The notes under the pieces were generated by a model. The model saw only the letters and a program-made list of their open reading frames with translations, made no database searches and was not told the DNA's origin. From Aquabacterium humicola (lineage in GTDB: Bacteria; Pseudomonadota; Gammaproteobacteria; Burkholderiales; Burkholderiaceae_C), in assembly GCF_030167915.1 (NCBI RefSeq), contig NZ_JARGNB010000003.1, positions 496,001-560,000 on the forward strand: DNA of 64,000 nucleotides, read 5' to 3'. Numbering within the stretch: position 1 is the stretch's first letter; every line of letters begins with the position of its first letter. Position numbers and translations under genes: made by a program. Positions 46,286 to 54,605 of the stretch are shown one piece after another.

Positions 46286-46786
46286 TCAGCCCGGCGCCGG
46301 TCGCCGCAGCGCGATGAAGAAGCCTTCGTCGGGCGCCGGCGCCTCGAAGAACGACGTCACGTGGCGGAAGGTCTCTTCGGTCAGGTGGTGCGAACCTTCC
46401 GGCCGCTCGATGTTGCGCCGGCCGATCTGCTGCAGGCAGATGTCGTCCGGCACGTCGACGTGGTGCAGCACATGGGCGGCGCCGGCGGATTCGAACAGCG
46501 AGCGGAACCACGCGCGCGACGCCCGCGTATTCGCCGGGTAGTCGAGCACGACGTTGTTGCCCGCGGCGAGCAGGTCGATCACCAGCGGCCCCGTCACGGT
46601 CTTCAGGCGCTTCGCGTAGACCAGGTAGTCATCGAAGGTCGTCATGCGGTCGCCGAAGAGCCGCGCCAGCCAGACGTCCTCGCTGATCAGCACCGCGTGG
46701 TGCTGCGCCGCCAGCGCCTTCGCCAGCGTGCTCTTGCCGGCGCCGGCCTTGCCGCAGAGGAAGTGGAGGCAGGCGGGGTCGGGCAT
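46286..46786 (-). CDS. P-loop kinase-like ATP-binding protein (AAA_33 type)
   Basis: 166 aa. Walker A is FLCGKAGAGKSTLAKALAA near residues 9-27, and the segment NNVVLDYPANTRASRAWFRS near the middle resembles the substrate/lid part of small zeta-toxin- or kinase-like NTPases. LHHVDVPDDICLQQI is the usual following strand-helix. It probably phosphorylates a small molecule. No antitoxin-like gene adjoins it, so a toxin role is not supported. Start MPDPACLHFLCG at 46786. It is convergent with the lipoprotein relic. Confidence 0.8.
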   Translation of the reverse strand: MPDPACLHFLCGKAGAGKSTLAKALAAQHHAVLISEDVWLARLFGDRMTTFDDYLVYAKRLKTVTGPLVIDLLAAGNNVVLDYPANTRASRAWFRSLFESAGAAHVLHHVDVPDDICLQQIGRRNIERPEGSHHLTEETFRHVTSFFEAPAPDEGFFIALRRPAPG

Positions 46787-46859
46787 GCGTTTGCTCCGTG
46801 TGCAGCCGGCCCATTGCCAATCCGAATCCGGACGGCGTGCAGGGCCGGCGCCCCGCCGC

Positions 46860-47903
46860 CTACGCCCCGCCCTTGATGCGCGCCACCACCGCCTTCGTGA
46901 ACGCCGCAGTGTTCGCACTGCCCTTCAGGTCGCCGGTGCGCACCTGGTCGATGTTGAAGGTCTCGCTGATCGCGCGGCGCAGGCGGGTCGCCGAGTCGGT
47001 CAGCTTGCAGTGGTCCAGCATCATCGCCGCGGCCAGCATCAGCGCGGTGGGGTTGGCGATGCCCTTGCCGGCGATGTCGGGCGCCGAGCCATGAACGGCT
47101 TCGAAGATCGCCGCGTCGGCGCCGATGTTGGCGCCCGGCGCCATGCCGAGGCCGCCGACGAGGCCGGCGGTGAGGTCGGACAGGATGTCGCCGAACAGGT
47201 TGGTCGTCACCAGCACGTCGAACTGCCACGGGTTCAGCACCAGCTTCATCGCGCAGGCGTCGATGATCACGCTGTCGAGCTCGATCCGGCCCTTGTACTC
47301 GCGTTCCCACAGCTGCTGGCCGGTCTCGAGGAAGATGCCGGTCAGCGCCTTCATGATGTTGGCCTTGTGCACCAGCGTGACCTTCTTGCGGCCGGTGGCG
47401 ATGGCGTGCTCGAAGGCGTAGCGCAGCAGGCGCAGGCTGCCCTGGCGGGTGTTGACGCCGGTGGCCATTGCCACCGCATGCGGGTCGCCGTCGATCGGGA
47501 TGTAGGTCTCGTGGCCGATGTACAGGCCCTCGAGGTTCTCGCGCACGACGACGAGGTCGATGTCGTCGTAGCGTCCGCCGGGGATCAGCGTGCGCGCGGG
47601 GCGCAGGTTGGCGTACAGCTGGAAGGCCTCGCGAAGGCGCACGTTCGACGAGCGGTAGCCGCCGCCGGTGGGCGTCTCCAGCGGGCCCTTCAGCGCCAGC
47701 CGCGTCTTTCGGATGCTATCCAGCGTGGCCGGCGGCAGCGGATCGTTGGCCGCCTGGATGCCGCCCAGGCCCGCGGTTTGGTGGTCCCAGTCGAACGGGG
47801 CGTCCAGCGCGTCCAGCGCGGCCAGCGTGGCGTCCATGATCTCGGGACCGATGCCGTCGCCGGCGATCAGCGTGGCAGGGATGCGGGGCGTGGCAGTGCT
47901 CAT
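46860..47903 (-). CDS. NAD-dependent isocitrate/isopropylmalate dehydrogenase family enzyme
   Basis: 347 aa beta-decarboxylating dehydrogenase. AGDGIGPEIMDATLAAL opens the protein. VRENLEGLYIGHE resembles NAD-dependent isocitrate dehydrogenases, not LeuB, which usually has RELTGGIYFG here. TLVHKANIMK supplies the catalytic lysine, and FGDILSDLTAGLVGGLG and EAVHGSAPDIAGKGIANP are metal and adenine site motifs. It likely oxidises isocitrate or a homologue to the 2-oxoacid. It is a stand-alone gene; the next plus-strand gene is divergent with a 210-bp gap. Confidence 0.88.
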   Translation of the reverse strand: MSTATPRIPATLIAGDGIGPEIMDATLAALDALDAPFDWDHQTAGLGGIQAANDPLPPATLDSIRKTRLALKGPLETPTGGGYRSSNVRLREAFQLYANLRPARTLIPGGRYDDIDLVVVRENLEGLYIGHETYIPIDGDPHAVAMATGVNTRQGSLRLLRYAFEHAIATGRKKVTLVHKANIMKALTGIFLETGQQLWEREYKGRIELDSVIIDACAMKLVLNPWQFDVLVTTNLFGDILSDLTAGLVGGLGMAPGANIGADAAIFEAVHGSAPDIAGKGIANPTALMLAAAMMLDHCKLTDSATRLRRAISETFNIDQVRTGDLKGSANTAAFTKAVVARIKGGA

Positions 47904-48113
47904 GACGGTCGGCGATCGGGGACAACGGGAGGGGCCCGCATGATAGACGGCGGCCCTTTCAGCTCGCTGTCAAGCGCCGAGGCGACAGCCGCCGGCCGTT
48001 CCCGGGCGGCTTGGCCGCACGGCGCCATCCCCTGTCGTGCGCTTGCGCGCCGCCGCCTTCGCGCGGCATGCTTGCCGCCCACCCTGCCGGGCTGACCGTC
48101 GCCCGCCACCGCC

Positions 48114-51100
48114 TTGTCCGCCTTCGAGCTGCAGCTGTTCGGTTACCCGCGCCTCGCGCGCCAGGGCCGGCCGTGTTCGCTCGGCTCGCGCAAGGCGCTG
48201 GCGGTGCTCGCGGTGCTGGCGCTGGAGCCGCGCTGCCCGCGCGACCGGCTGTCGTCCTGGCTCTGGCCGGACATCGACAGCGCGGCGGCGCGGCGCAACC
48301 TGCGGCGCGACCTGTTCCGGCTGCGCGAGTTCGGCCTGCCGGTGTCCGAAGATGCCGATGGCAGCCTGGTGCTCGATGCCGCGGTCGTCGTCGACGTGCG
48401 GCGCTTCCGCCGCTCGCTGGCCGATGGCGACGCCGCCGGCGCGCTGGCGATCGCCGCGCGCACCGTGCTCGAAGGCCTGGACGGGGTCGCCGGTCCGGCC
48501 TTCGACCAGTGGCTGGCCGAGCAGCGCCACGGCCTGCTGCAGCGGCGCCAGCAGGCGCGCCAGGCCGAAGCCGAGCGCCGCGCGGCCGAGGGCGATGGCG
48601 ACGGCGCGTTGCGGCTGTGGCGCGAGGCGCTGGACGAAGACCCGTGCCAGGAATCGGCGCTGCGGGCCGCGATGCAGCGCCTGGCCGCCACCGGCGAACG
48701 CGCGGCGGCGCTGGCGCTGTACGAGCGCAGCGCCGAGGCGCTGCGCTCGGAGCTCGGCGTCGCGCCGTCGCCGGCGGTGCAGCAGCTGGTGCGGCAGCTG
48801 CGCAGCGAGCCGGTCGCCCCGCTGCCGGCGACGCCGCCGAGCGAACCCGCGGCCGCGCCGGCCACCGCGCGCAGCCTGCTCGCCGAGCGCTCGCCCTTCG
48901 TCGGCCGCGGCGCCGCGCAGGCCGCGCTGCGCGCTGCGTGCCGACCCGGGCGACGGGTCTACCTGGCCGGCGTGCCGGGCGTCGGCAAGACCCGGCTGGC
49001 CTGCGAGTGCGCGGCCGCGGACGGCGCCTGGCTGCGCATCGCCTGCCTGGCGCACGACGGCGGCCAGCCTTACTCCACCGCGGTGCGCGCGCTGCGCTCG
49101 CTGCGCGACGCCGCGCCCGACGCGGTGCTGCCCGACTGGGTGCAGCGCGAGCTGGCGCAGCTGATGCCCGAGTTCGGTCCGCCGCCGCACGCGCTGGCCA
49201 CGGCCGAGGCGCGTCGCCGGCTCGAGGCCGCCTGCGCCGAGGCGCTGCGGCGCCAGCTGCAGGACAACTTCAACGTGGTGGTGCTCGACGACTGGCAATG
49301 GTGCGATCCCGACAGCGCCGCGCTGCTCGGCTCGCTGGGCGCGCCCGGCTCGGGCGTGGCCTGCATCGTCGCCTACCGCAGCGCCCAGTTGCCGCTGCCG
49401 CTGCTGGAACAGATGCGGCGCGAGGTGGATGGCGGCAGCGCCGACCTGGTCGAGTTGCCGGGCTTCGACGAGGCCGAGGCGCTGGCGCTGGTGCGGGCGC
49501 TGTCGGGGTCGGCCGCCGGCGAACGTTTTGCGCGCCGCCTGCAGCAGGCCACCGACGGCAACCCCTTCTTCCTGCTCGAGACCCTGCGCTTCCTGTTCGA
49601 GCAAGGGCTGCTGCGCGAGGACGCCGACGGCGGCTGGAGCACACCTTTCGACGAGCGCACGCAGGACTACGCCGAGCTGCCGGTGCCGCCCAGCGTGCGC
49701 GAGGCGGTGTGCGCGCGGGTGCGGGCGCTGGGCGATGGCACGCGCCGGCTGCTGGAGGCGGCGAGCCTGGCCGGCGGTCCGTTCGACGCGGCGCTGTTCG
49801 AAGGCCTCGGGCCGGCGACGGCGGCCGACGCGGTGCCGCTGCTCGAGCTGGCGCAGGCCGCGCGCCTGGTGCTGGCGGAGCCGGGGCCGGCGGGCGGCCT
49901 GCGTTTTGCGCACGACCTGGTGCGCCAGTCGCTCGCCGAGAGCCTGTCGCCCGCGCGCCGGCAGTGGCTGCACGCCCGGCTTGCGCAGCGGCTCACCGAA
50001 CGCGGTGCCGCGCCGGCGCTGATCGCCGCGCAGCACGAGCAGGCGGGTGATGCCGCGGCGGCCGTCGGCTGGCGGCTGCGCGCCGGCGACGCGGCCTGGC
50101 ACGTGCACGCGCTGGCCGAAGCCCGCCAGCAGTACGAACAGGCGCTGGCCGACAAGCCGTCGCCGGACGACGAGGTGCGCGTGCGGCTCGCGCTGTCGCG
50201 GCTGCAGCACCGCCTGGCCAACCGCGCGGCGGCGGTCGCCGAAGTCGATGCGGCCGTCACCGCCGCCAAGCGCGCCGGGCCGGCGCAGCGGCTTGCGGCG
50301 CTGCTGGCGCGGGCCGAGGCCTGGTCGGCCGAGGAGCGCGGCGACGACTGCCTGGCGCTGCTCGACACGCTGGGCGCCGACCTCGCCCAGGCGCCGGCGG
50401 TCGATCGCGCGCGGGCGCTGAACCTGCGCAGCAAGGTGTTGCGCCGCCGCGGTCGCCACGACGAGGCGCAGGCGTTGGACCAGGCCGCCTTCACGTTGCT
50501 GGAAAGTGCGCCCGACGCGCAGCGTGCGCTGGCGCAGGCCCTGGACGGCGCGGCACGGCTGGCGCTGGTCCGCGGCGATGCGCAGGCGGCCGAGGGCCTG
50601 GCCGGGCGCGGCGCCGCGGCGGCCGAGGCGGCCGACGATCCCGGCCTGCTGGCCGAGTCGCTGACCCTGCTCGGCGTGTGCCTGCTGCATGCACGTGCCG
50701 ACCGCGCCGCCGCGCGCACGGTGCTGGAACGCGCACGCCGTGTCGCCGACGCCTGCCGCCACGTGCCGGCACAGCGCTCGGCGATCCTCAACCTGGTGAA
50801 GATCCACACCGATTCCGGCGATGCCGAGGCCGCGCTGGCGCTGCTGCAGGAAGGCGAGGCGCTGGCACCGGGCTTCGAGCACGCGCTCGCGGAGCAGGCC
50901 TTCGCGCAGGCCCGCTACTACGTGCAGTACCTGCGCGGCCAGGTCGCCGAGGCCGACGCCGCCGCGCAGCGCCTGCTCGCGCTGGCGCGGCGGCTCGACA
51001 ACGCGGGCACCTTGCGCATGTCGCTGCTGATGGTGGTCGACCTCTACCTGCAGGTGGGCCGGCTGGAACCGGCGCAGCAACTGCTCGACGAAATGCAGGC

Positions 51101-51551
51101 GGCCGTCGATGCCGAGATGCCCGCCGGCATGCACAGCATGCTCATCGCGAAGCGGGCCTGGCTGGCCCTGGCGCGCGGCGATGCCGCCGGCGCGCGCGCG
51201 CTGATGGCGGGCATCGATCGCTCGGTGAGCTACCGCTTCGAGGACAAGGCGCTGCTCGCCTGGGTCGGCGCCGCCGCGGCGCTGGCCGACGGTGCGGTCG
51301 ACGAAGCTGCGGGCTGGCTGGCCGAGGTCGACATCCAGGCCGAGCTGCCCACCGAGATGCTGGCGATGCTGCTGGTGCAGCACATCGCCTGGGCGCGTGC
51401 GGCCGGCCGGCCCGACGACGCCGCGCGCCAGCGCGCCGAAAGCCTGCTCGGCGCCGGCCGCGTGCCGGCGCTCGAGGCGCGCCAGCTGTGCGAGGCGCTG
51501 GACGCACCGGCCGCGGCGCCGGCCCTGCGCGGCCGCATCGACAGCCGCTGA
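48114..51551 (+). CDS. SARP/BTAD-type ATPase transcriptional regulator
   Basis: 1145 aa. An N-terminal winged-helix-like region (LFGYPRLARQG, then SRKALAVLAVLALEP and LSSWLWPDIDSAAARRNLRRDLFRLR) is followed by a bacterial transcriptional activator domain (about 95-230, ending LRSELGVAPSPAVQQLVRQL), an AAA ATPase with Walker A GVPGVGKTR (286-293) and Walker B VVVLDDWQW, and a long alpha-helical TPR-like C-terminal half (about 560-1140). The start is TTG at 48114, since no ATG or GTG lies nearer. The target is unknown; downstream come an epimerase-like gene and an Imm63 gene. Confidence 0.85.
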   Translation: MSAFELQLFGYPRLARQGRPCSLGSRKALAVLAVLALEPRCPRDRLSSWLWPDIDSAAARRNLRRDLFRLREFGLPVSEDADGSLVLDAAVVVDVRRFRRSLADGDAAGALAIAARTVLEGLDGVAGPAFDQWLAEQRHGLLQRRQQARQAEAERRAAEGDGDGALRLWREALDEDPCQESALRAAMQRLAATGERAAALALYERSAEALRSELGVAPSPAVQQLVRQLRSEPVAPLPATPPSEPAAAPATARSLLAERSPFVGRGAAQAALRAACRPGRRVYLAGVPGVGKTRLACECAAADGAWLRIACLAHDGGQPYSTAVRALRSLRDAAPDAVLPDWVQRELAQLMPEFGPPPHALATAEARRRLEAACAEALRRQLQDNFNVVVLDDWQWCDPDSAALLGSLGAPGSGVACIVAYRSAQLPLPLLEQMRREVDGGSADLVELPGFDEAEALALVRALSGSAAGERFARRLQQATDGNPFFLLETLRFLFEQGLLREDADGGWSTPFDERTQDYAELPVPPSVREAVCARVRALGDGTRRLLEAASLAGGPFDAALFEGLGPATAADAVPLLELAQAARLVLAEPGPAGGLRFAHDLVRQSLAESLSPARRQWLHARLAQRLTERGAAPALIAAQHEQAGDAAAAVGWRLRAGDAAWHVHALAEARQQYEQALADKPSPDDEVRVRLALSRLQHRLANRAAAVAEVDAAVTAAKRAGPAQRLAALLARAEAWSAEERGDDCLALLDTLGADLAQAPAVDRARALNLRSKVLRRRGRHDEAQALDQAAFTLLESAPDAQRALAQALDGAARLALVRGDAQAAEGLAGRGAAAAEAADDPGLLAESLTLLGVCLLHARADRAAARTVLERARRVADACRHVPAQRSAILNLVKIHTDSGDAEAALALLQEGEALAPGFEHALAEQAFAQARYYVQYLRGQVAEADAAAQRLLALARRLDNAGTLRMSLLMVVDLYLQVGRLEPAQQLLDEMQAAVDAEMPAGMHSMLIAKRAWLALARGDAAGARALMAGIDRSVSYRFEDKALLAWVGAAAALADGAVDEAAGWLAEVDIQAELPTEMLAMLLVQHIAWARAAGRPDDAARQRAESLLGAGRVPALEARQLCEALDAPAAAPALRGRIDSR

Positions 51552-51580
51552 AGCCGCGGCGCTCCCGCTACAGTGCACGC

Positions 51581-52270
51581 GTGGCCGCAACTGCCCGCTC
51601 CCCCGCTGCTGTCGACCCCCGACGCGCCTGGCTGGCCGGCGCCAGCGGGCTGGTCGGGCGCGCGTTGCTGCAGCGGCTGCTCGACGATGCGCGCTGGCAG
51701 CACGTCGACCTGCTCGCGCGGCGCGCGCTGCCCGGCCTGCCGGCGCATGCGAAGCTGCAGCCGCACCTCATCGACTTCGCGCAGCCGCCGTCGACGCTGC
51801 CCGCCACCGACGACGTCTTCATCGCGCTCGGCACGACGATCAAGGTGGCCGGCTCGCAGCAAGCCTTCCGCCACGTCGACTTCGATGCCGTCGTGAACAC
51901 CGCGCGGGCAGGGCGAGCGGCCGGCGCGACGCGGCTGGCGGTGGTGTCGGCGCTGGGCGCCGATGCCAGCTCGTCGGTGTTCTACAACCGGGTCAAGGGC
52001 GAAGCCGAAGCGGCGCTGGCGGACCTCGGCTACGAATGCCTGGTGATCGCGCGGCCCTCGCTGCTCGCCGGTGACCGCGCCTCGCTGGGCCAGCCCGAAC
52101 GCGCCGGCGAGGTCTGGGCCCTGCGGCTGCTCGGACCGGTGATGGGCCTGGTGCCGAAAGGCGTGCGGCCGATCCGGGCCGACGATGTCGCGCGTTCGAT
52201 GATCGCCGCGCTGGCGCAGGGCACGCCGGGCCGCCGCGTGCTCAGTTCGGCGCAGATGCAGCCGCGATGA
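51581..52270 (+). CDS. NAD(P)-binding atypical SDR / epimerase-like protein
   Basis: 229 aa Rossmann protein of the HTATIP2/YwnB-like atypical short-chain dehydrogenase group. The dinucleotide motif is WLAGASGLVGRALLQRL near residues 17-33, and VFIALGTTIKVAGSQQAFRHVDFD and YNRVKGEAEAAL contain the typical Y-x3-K pair. It may bind a nucleotide without being a classical dehydrogenase. The start is GTG at 51581, 30 bases after the regulator stop. It overlaps the Imm63 gene by 4 bases (ATGA), so both are cotranslated. Confidence 0.85.
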   Translation: MAATARSPAAVDPRRAWLAGASGLVGRALLQRLLDDARWQHVDLLARRALPGLPAHAKLQPHLIDFAQPPSTLPATDDVFIALGTTIKVAGSQQAFRHVDFDAVVNTARAGRAAGATRLAVVSALGADASSSVFYNRVKGEAEAALADLGYECLVIARPSLLAGDRASLGQPERAGEVWALRLLGPVMGLVPKGVRPIRADDVARSMIAALAQGTPGRRVLSSAQMQPR

Positions 52271-52674
52271 TCGAGTCGCTGCAGCAGATCGAGGCCCGGG
52301 TCGCGGCGCTGGCCGCGCGCATCGATGCGCCGGCCGCTGCGTTGCCGACCTATGGCCGCACGCGCGACGGCGCCCATCCGCACATCGAAGTGCACGGCGG
52401 CGCCTACCACTACGTCGTGGTCGAGCGCGGCATCGAGCAGGAACACCGGCGCACGCCGGCGCTCGACGAGCTGCTGTTCTGGATCTTCGACGATGTCTCG
52501 AGCCAGATGGCCTTCGCGCACGAGCTGCGCCATCGCATCGCCGGCCAGGACTGCCGGCGGCTCGCGTTCGCGAAGAAGCTCGAGCTGATGGGCCGCCTCG
52601 ATCCGGCGTATGCCGAACGCGCGGGCCGCGAGATCACCGCGGTGCTCGCGCGGCACCCTTACCGCGACGGCTGA
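52267..52674 (+). CDS. Imm63-family immunity protein, orphan
   Basis: 135 aa. HIEVHGGAYHYVVVERGIEQ, then TPALDELLFWIFDDVSSQMA, HELRHRIAGQDCRRLAF and KKLELMGRLDP match the conserved pattern of Imm63, a family of immunity proteins found in polymorphic toxin and contact-dependent inhibition loci. No toxin gene, Rhs element or secretion component lies in the window. It overlaps the epimerase-like gene by 4 bases and is followed 13 bases later by a small membrane protein gene. Assignment is by remembered family pattern; I could not run a profile search. Confidence 0.72.
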   Translation: MIESLQQIEARVAALAARIDAPAAALPTYGRTRDGAHPHIEVHGGAYHYVVVERGIEQEHRRTPALDELLFWIFDDVSSQMAFAHELRHRIAGQDCRRLAFAKKLELMGRLDPAYAERAGREITAVLARHPYRDG

Positions 52675-52687
52675 GACCGACCCGCGC

Positions 52688-53020
52688 ATGTCCTCCCCCG
52701 CCTTCGTGATCGCCATCGTCTTCAGCGTCTTCCTGGGCGCGTGGCCGCTCGCCTTTCTGGTCGCGATCGTGTCGCAGGCGATCAAGCAGCGCTGGCGGCG
52801 CGTCGGCCAGCTGGCGCTGCTGCTGCCGGTGTGGTGCGTGGCTGCCTCCATCGGCCTGCTGCAACTGCCGCGCCTGATCGCGGCCCTCGACGGCACGGCG
52901 CCCGGTGGCGGCAAGCCGGCGCTGGCGGCAGTCGCGGTGGGTCTCGCGCTGTGCCTCGGCGCGCTGGTGTGGGCCCTGCTGGTGCAGTCGTTCGGCAAGC
53001 AGGCAGGCGGCGCTCGCTAG
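52688..53020 (+). CDS. small hypothetical membrane protein
   Basis: 110 aa with three hydrophobic helices: FVIAIVFSVFLGAWPLAFLV, VGQLALLLPVWCVAASIGLL and LAAVAVGLALCLGALVWALL. No family recognised. ATG at 52688 starts 13 bases after the Imm63 stop, so it is the likely last gene of that small operon. Confidence 0.6.
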   Translation: MSSPAFVIAIVFSVFLGAWPLAFLVAIVSQAIKQRWRRVGQLALLLPVWCVAASIGLLQLPRLIAALDGTAPGGGKPALAAVAVGLALCLGALVWALLVQSFGKQAGGAR

Positions 53021-53173
53021 TGGCCGAGGTCCTCGAACCGCACGTCGTCGAAAGGCTTCGGGACCCGCACGTCGGCGGCGAGACGCCCTTGGTAGGCGCT
53101 GCGCCGATGGGCGCCATGGCAGAGAGCGTCTTGTAAGCTCGCGCGTTCACACCACTCTTCGTCGCCCACCGCC

Positions 53174-54163
53174 ATGAGCATCTCTCCTGACCGCCGTGCG
53201 CTGCTGCGCGCCGGCGCCGCTGCCGGCCTGCTGGCCTCGATCGCGCCGAGCGCGGTGCTCGCGCAAAGCGGCCGCACCTTGCGCATCCTGGTCGGCTTTC
53301 CACCCGGTGGCGGCACCGACGCGATCGCGCGGTTGCTGGCCGAGGCGCTGAAGGACGAACTCGGCGGCGCGACGGTGATCGTCGAGAACAAGCCGGGCGC
53401 CGGCGGCCAGCTCGCGGCGCAGGCGCTGAAGGCGGCGGCGCCGGACGGCAATACCTTCTTCCTGTCGCACGACCACAGCATCTCGATCCTGCCGCAGGTG
53501 GTGAAGTCGCCCGGCTTCGACCCGGCGACCGACTTCGTGCCGGCAGTCGGCTTCGCGACCTTCGTCAACGCGTTCGCGGTCTCCGGCGGCACGCCGGCCA
53601 AGTCGTTCAACGAGTACGTCGCCTGGGTCAAGGGCCAGGGTGGCAAGGGTGCGGTCGGCGTGCCGGCGCCGGCCTCGGTGCCGGAGTTCCTGGTCAAGCT
53701 GATCGCCGAGAAGTACAAGCTGGACCTCGTCGCCGCGCCCTACCGCGGCAGCGCGCCGATGATGGCCGACATGCTCGGCAACCAGATCGCCGCCGGCGTC
53801 GGCAGCATTCCCGACTTCATCGAGAACCACCGCGCCGGCAAGCTGCGCGTCGTCGGCGTGCTCGGCGGCGCGCGCCAGGCGGTGATGCCCGACGTGCCCA
53901 CCTTCGCCGAGCTCGGCCTCGCCGGCTTCGAGGACGTGCCGTACTACGGCCTGTTCGCGCCCGCCGGCACGCCGCGCGCGGCGATCGACGCGTTCTCGGC
54001 GGCCGTGGCCAAGGTGCTGGCGAAGCCCGCGCTGCGCGATCGCCTGACCGCGATGGGGCTGACGGTGGGCCACATGACGCCGGACCAGCTCGGCCAGCGC
54101 GAGCGCGCCTACACGGCGACCTGGGCGCGCATCATCAAGGCCACGGGCTTCGTGCCGCAGTGA
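53174..54163 (+). CDS. Bug-family (TctC-like) periplasmic binding protein
   Basis: 329 aa. The N-terminus SPDRRALLRAGAAAGLLASI resembles a Tat-type signal (RR followed by a hydrophobic stretch). The family pattern is clear: LRILVGFPPGGGTDAIARLL, VIVENKPGAGGQLAAQAL, then APYRGSAPMMADMLGNQI and MPDVPTFAELGLAGFE. These receptors bind carboxylates or amides for tripartite tricarboxylate transporters. No tctA or tctB genes adjoin it, as is normal for the many orphan Bug proteins of Burkholderiales. Confidence 0.92.
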   Translation: MSISPDRRALLRAGAAAGLLASIAPSAVLAQSGRTLRILVGFPPGGGTDAIARLLAEALKDELGGATVIVENKPGAGGQLAAQALKAAAPDGNTFFLSHDHSISILPQVVKSPGFDPATDFVPAVGFATFVNAFAVSGGTPAKSFNEYVAWVKGQGGKGAVGVPAPASVPEFLVKLIAEKYKLDLVAAPYRGSAPMMADMLGNQIAAGVGSIPDFIENHRAGKLRVVGVLGGARQAVMPDVPTFAELGLAGFEDVPYYGLFAPAGTPRAAIDAFSAAVAKVLAKPALRDRLTAMGLTVGHMTPDQLGQRERAYTATWARIIKATGFVPQ

Positions 54164-54224
54164 GCCGGCACGAGGCGGAGCGAGCGACGGGCCGCACCAA
54201 GCCGGCCCGCCTTGCCTCGGGGGA

Positions 54225-54248
54225 TCGGCCGACGTACCCGTCGGCCGA
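54225..54248. terminator. bidirectional hairpin between convergent genes
   Basis: TCGGCCGACG-TACC-CGTCGGCCGA is a perfect 10-bp stem with a 4-base loop. It lies between the stop of the plus-strand Bug gene (54163) and the stop of the minus-strand DUF3297 gene (54254), and can serve both transcripts. Confidence 0.65.
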
Positions 54249-54253
54249 GGGGC

Positions 54254-54526
54254 TCAGCGGTAGTACGCCTCGACCACGCCCTTCAGCGTGATCAGCAGCG
54301 GGTTGCCCTTGCGATCCTTGGTCTTGCCCGAGGGCACCTTGATCCAGCCGCCGCTGACGCAGTACTCCTCGACGTCGTGGCGCTCCTTGCCGTTGAAGCG
54401 GATGCCGATGTCGTGCTCGAACACGGCGGCCACGTGGTGCGGGCTGCGCGGGTCGACCGAAAGGTGGTCGGGAAGCGGCGGTCGGGTTGCCGGGGCGGCG
54501 GGGGTGCTGGCGTCGGAATCGGTCAT
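54254..54526 (-). CDS. DUF3297 family protein
   Basis: 90 aa. The body follows the conserved DUF3297 pattern: PDHLSVDPRSPHHVAAVFEH, then IGIRFNGKERHDVEEYC and VPSGKTKDRKGNPLL. The N-terminal ~18 residues are a variable Ala/Pro-rich head. A cytoplasmic protein of unknown function, widespread in Proteobacteria. Start ATG at 54526. Confidence 0.88.
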   Translation of the reverse strand: MTDSDASTPAAPATRPPLPDHLSVDPRSPHHVAAVFEHDIGIRFNGKERHDVEEYCVSGGWIKVPSGKTKDRKGNPLLITLKGVVEAYYR

Positions 54527-54605
54527 GGTCGTCGGAAGCAGTCGGGGCGGCCGGAGCGGCCGCTGAGCCGGCGATTTTCCGCGATCGGCGCGTGACCGGC
54601 CGCGC

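Noticed and set aside
46286-46786. Reading the P-loop protein as a zeta-type toxin
   Set aside because: No epsilon-like antitoxin gene adjoins it and the zeta-specific residues are not clear; a small-molecule kinase role is equally likely.
46860-47903. Calling this gene leuB
   Set aside because: The substrate loop reads RENLEGLYIG, as in NAD-isocitrate dehydrogenases, and there are no leucine biosynthesis genes nearby.
47970-51590. 1206-codon minus-strand frame
   Set aside because: Antisense to the SARP-type regulator gene, of low-complexity R/Q/H/G composition, with no motifs.
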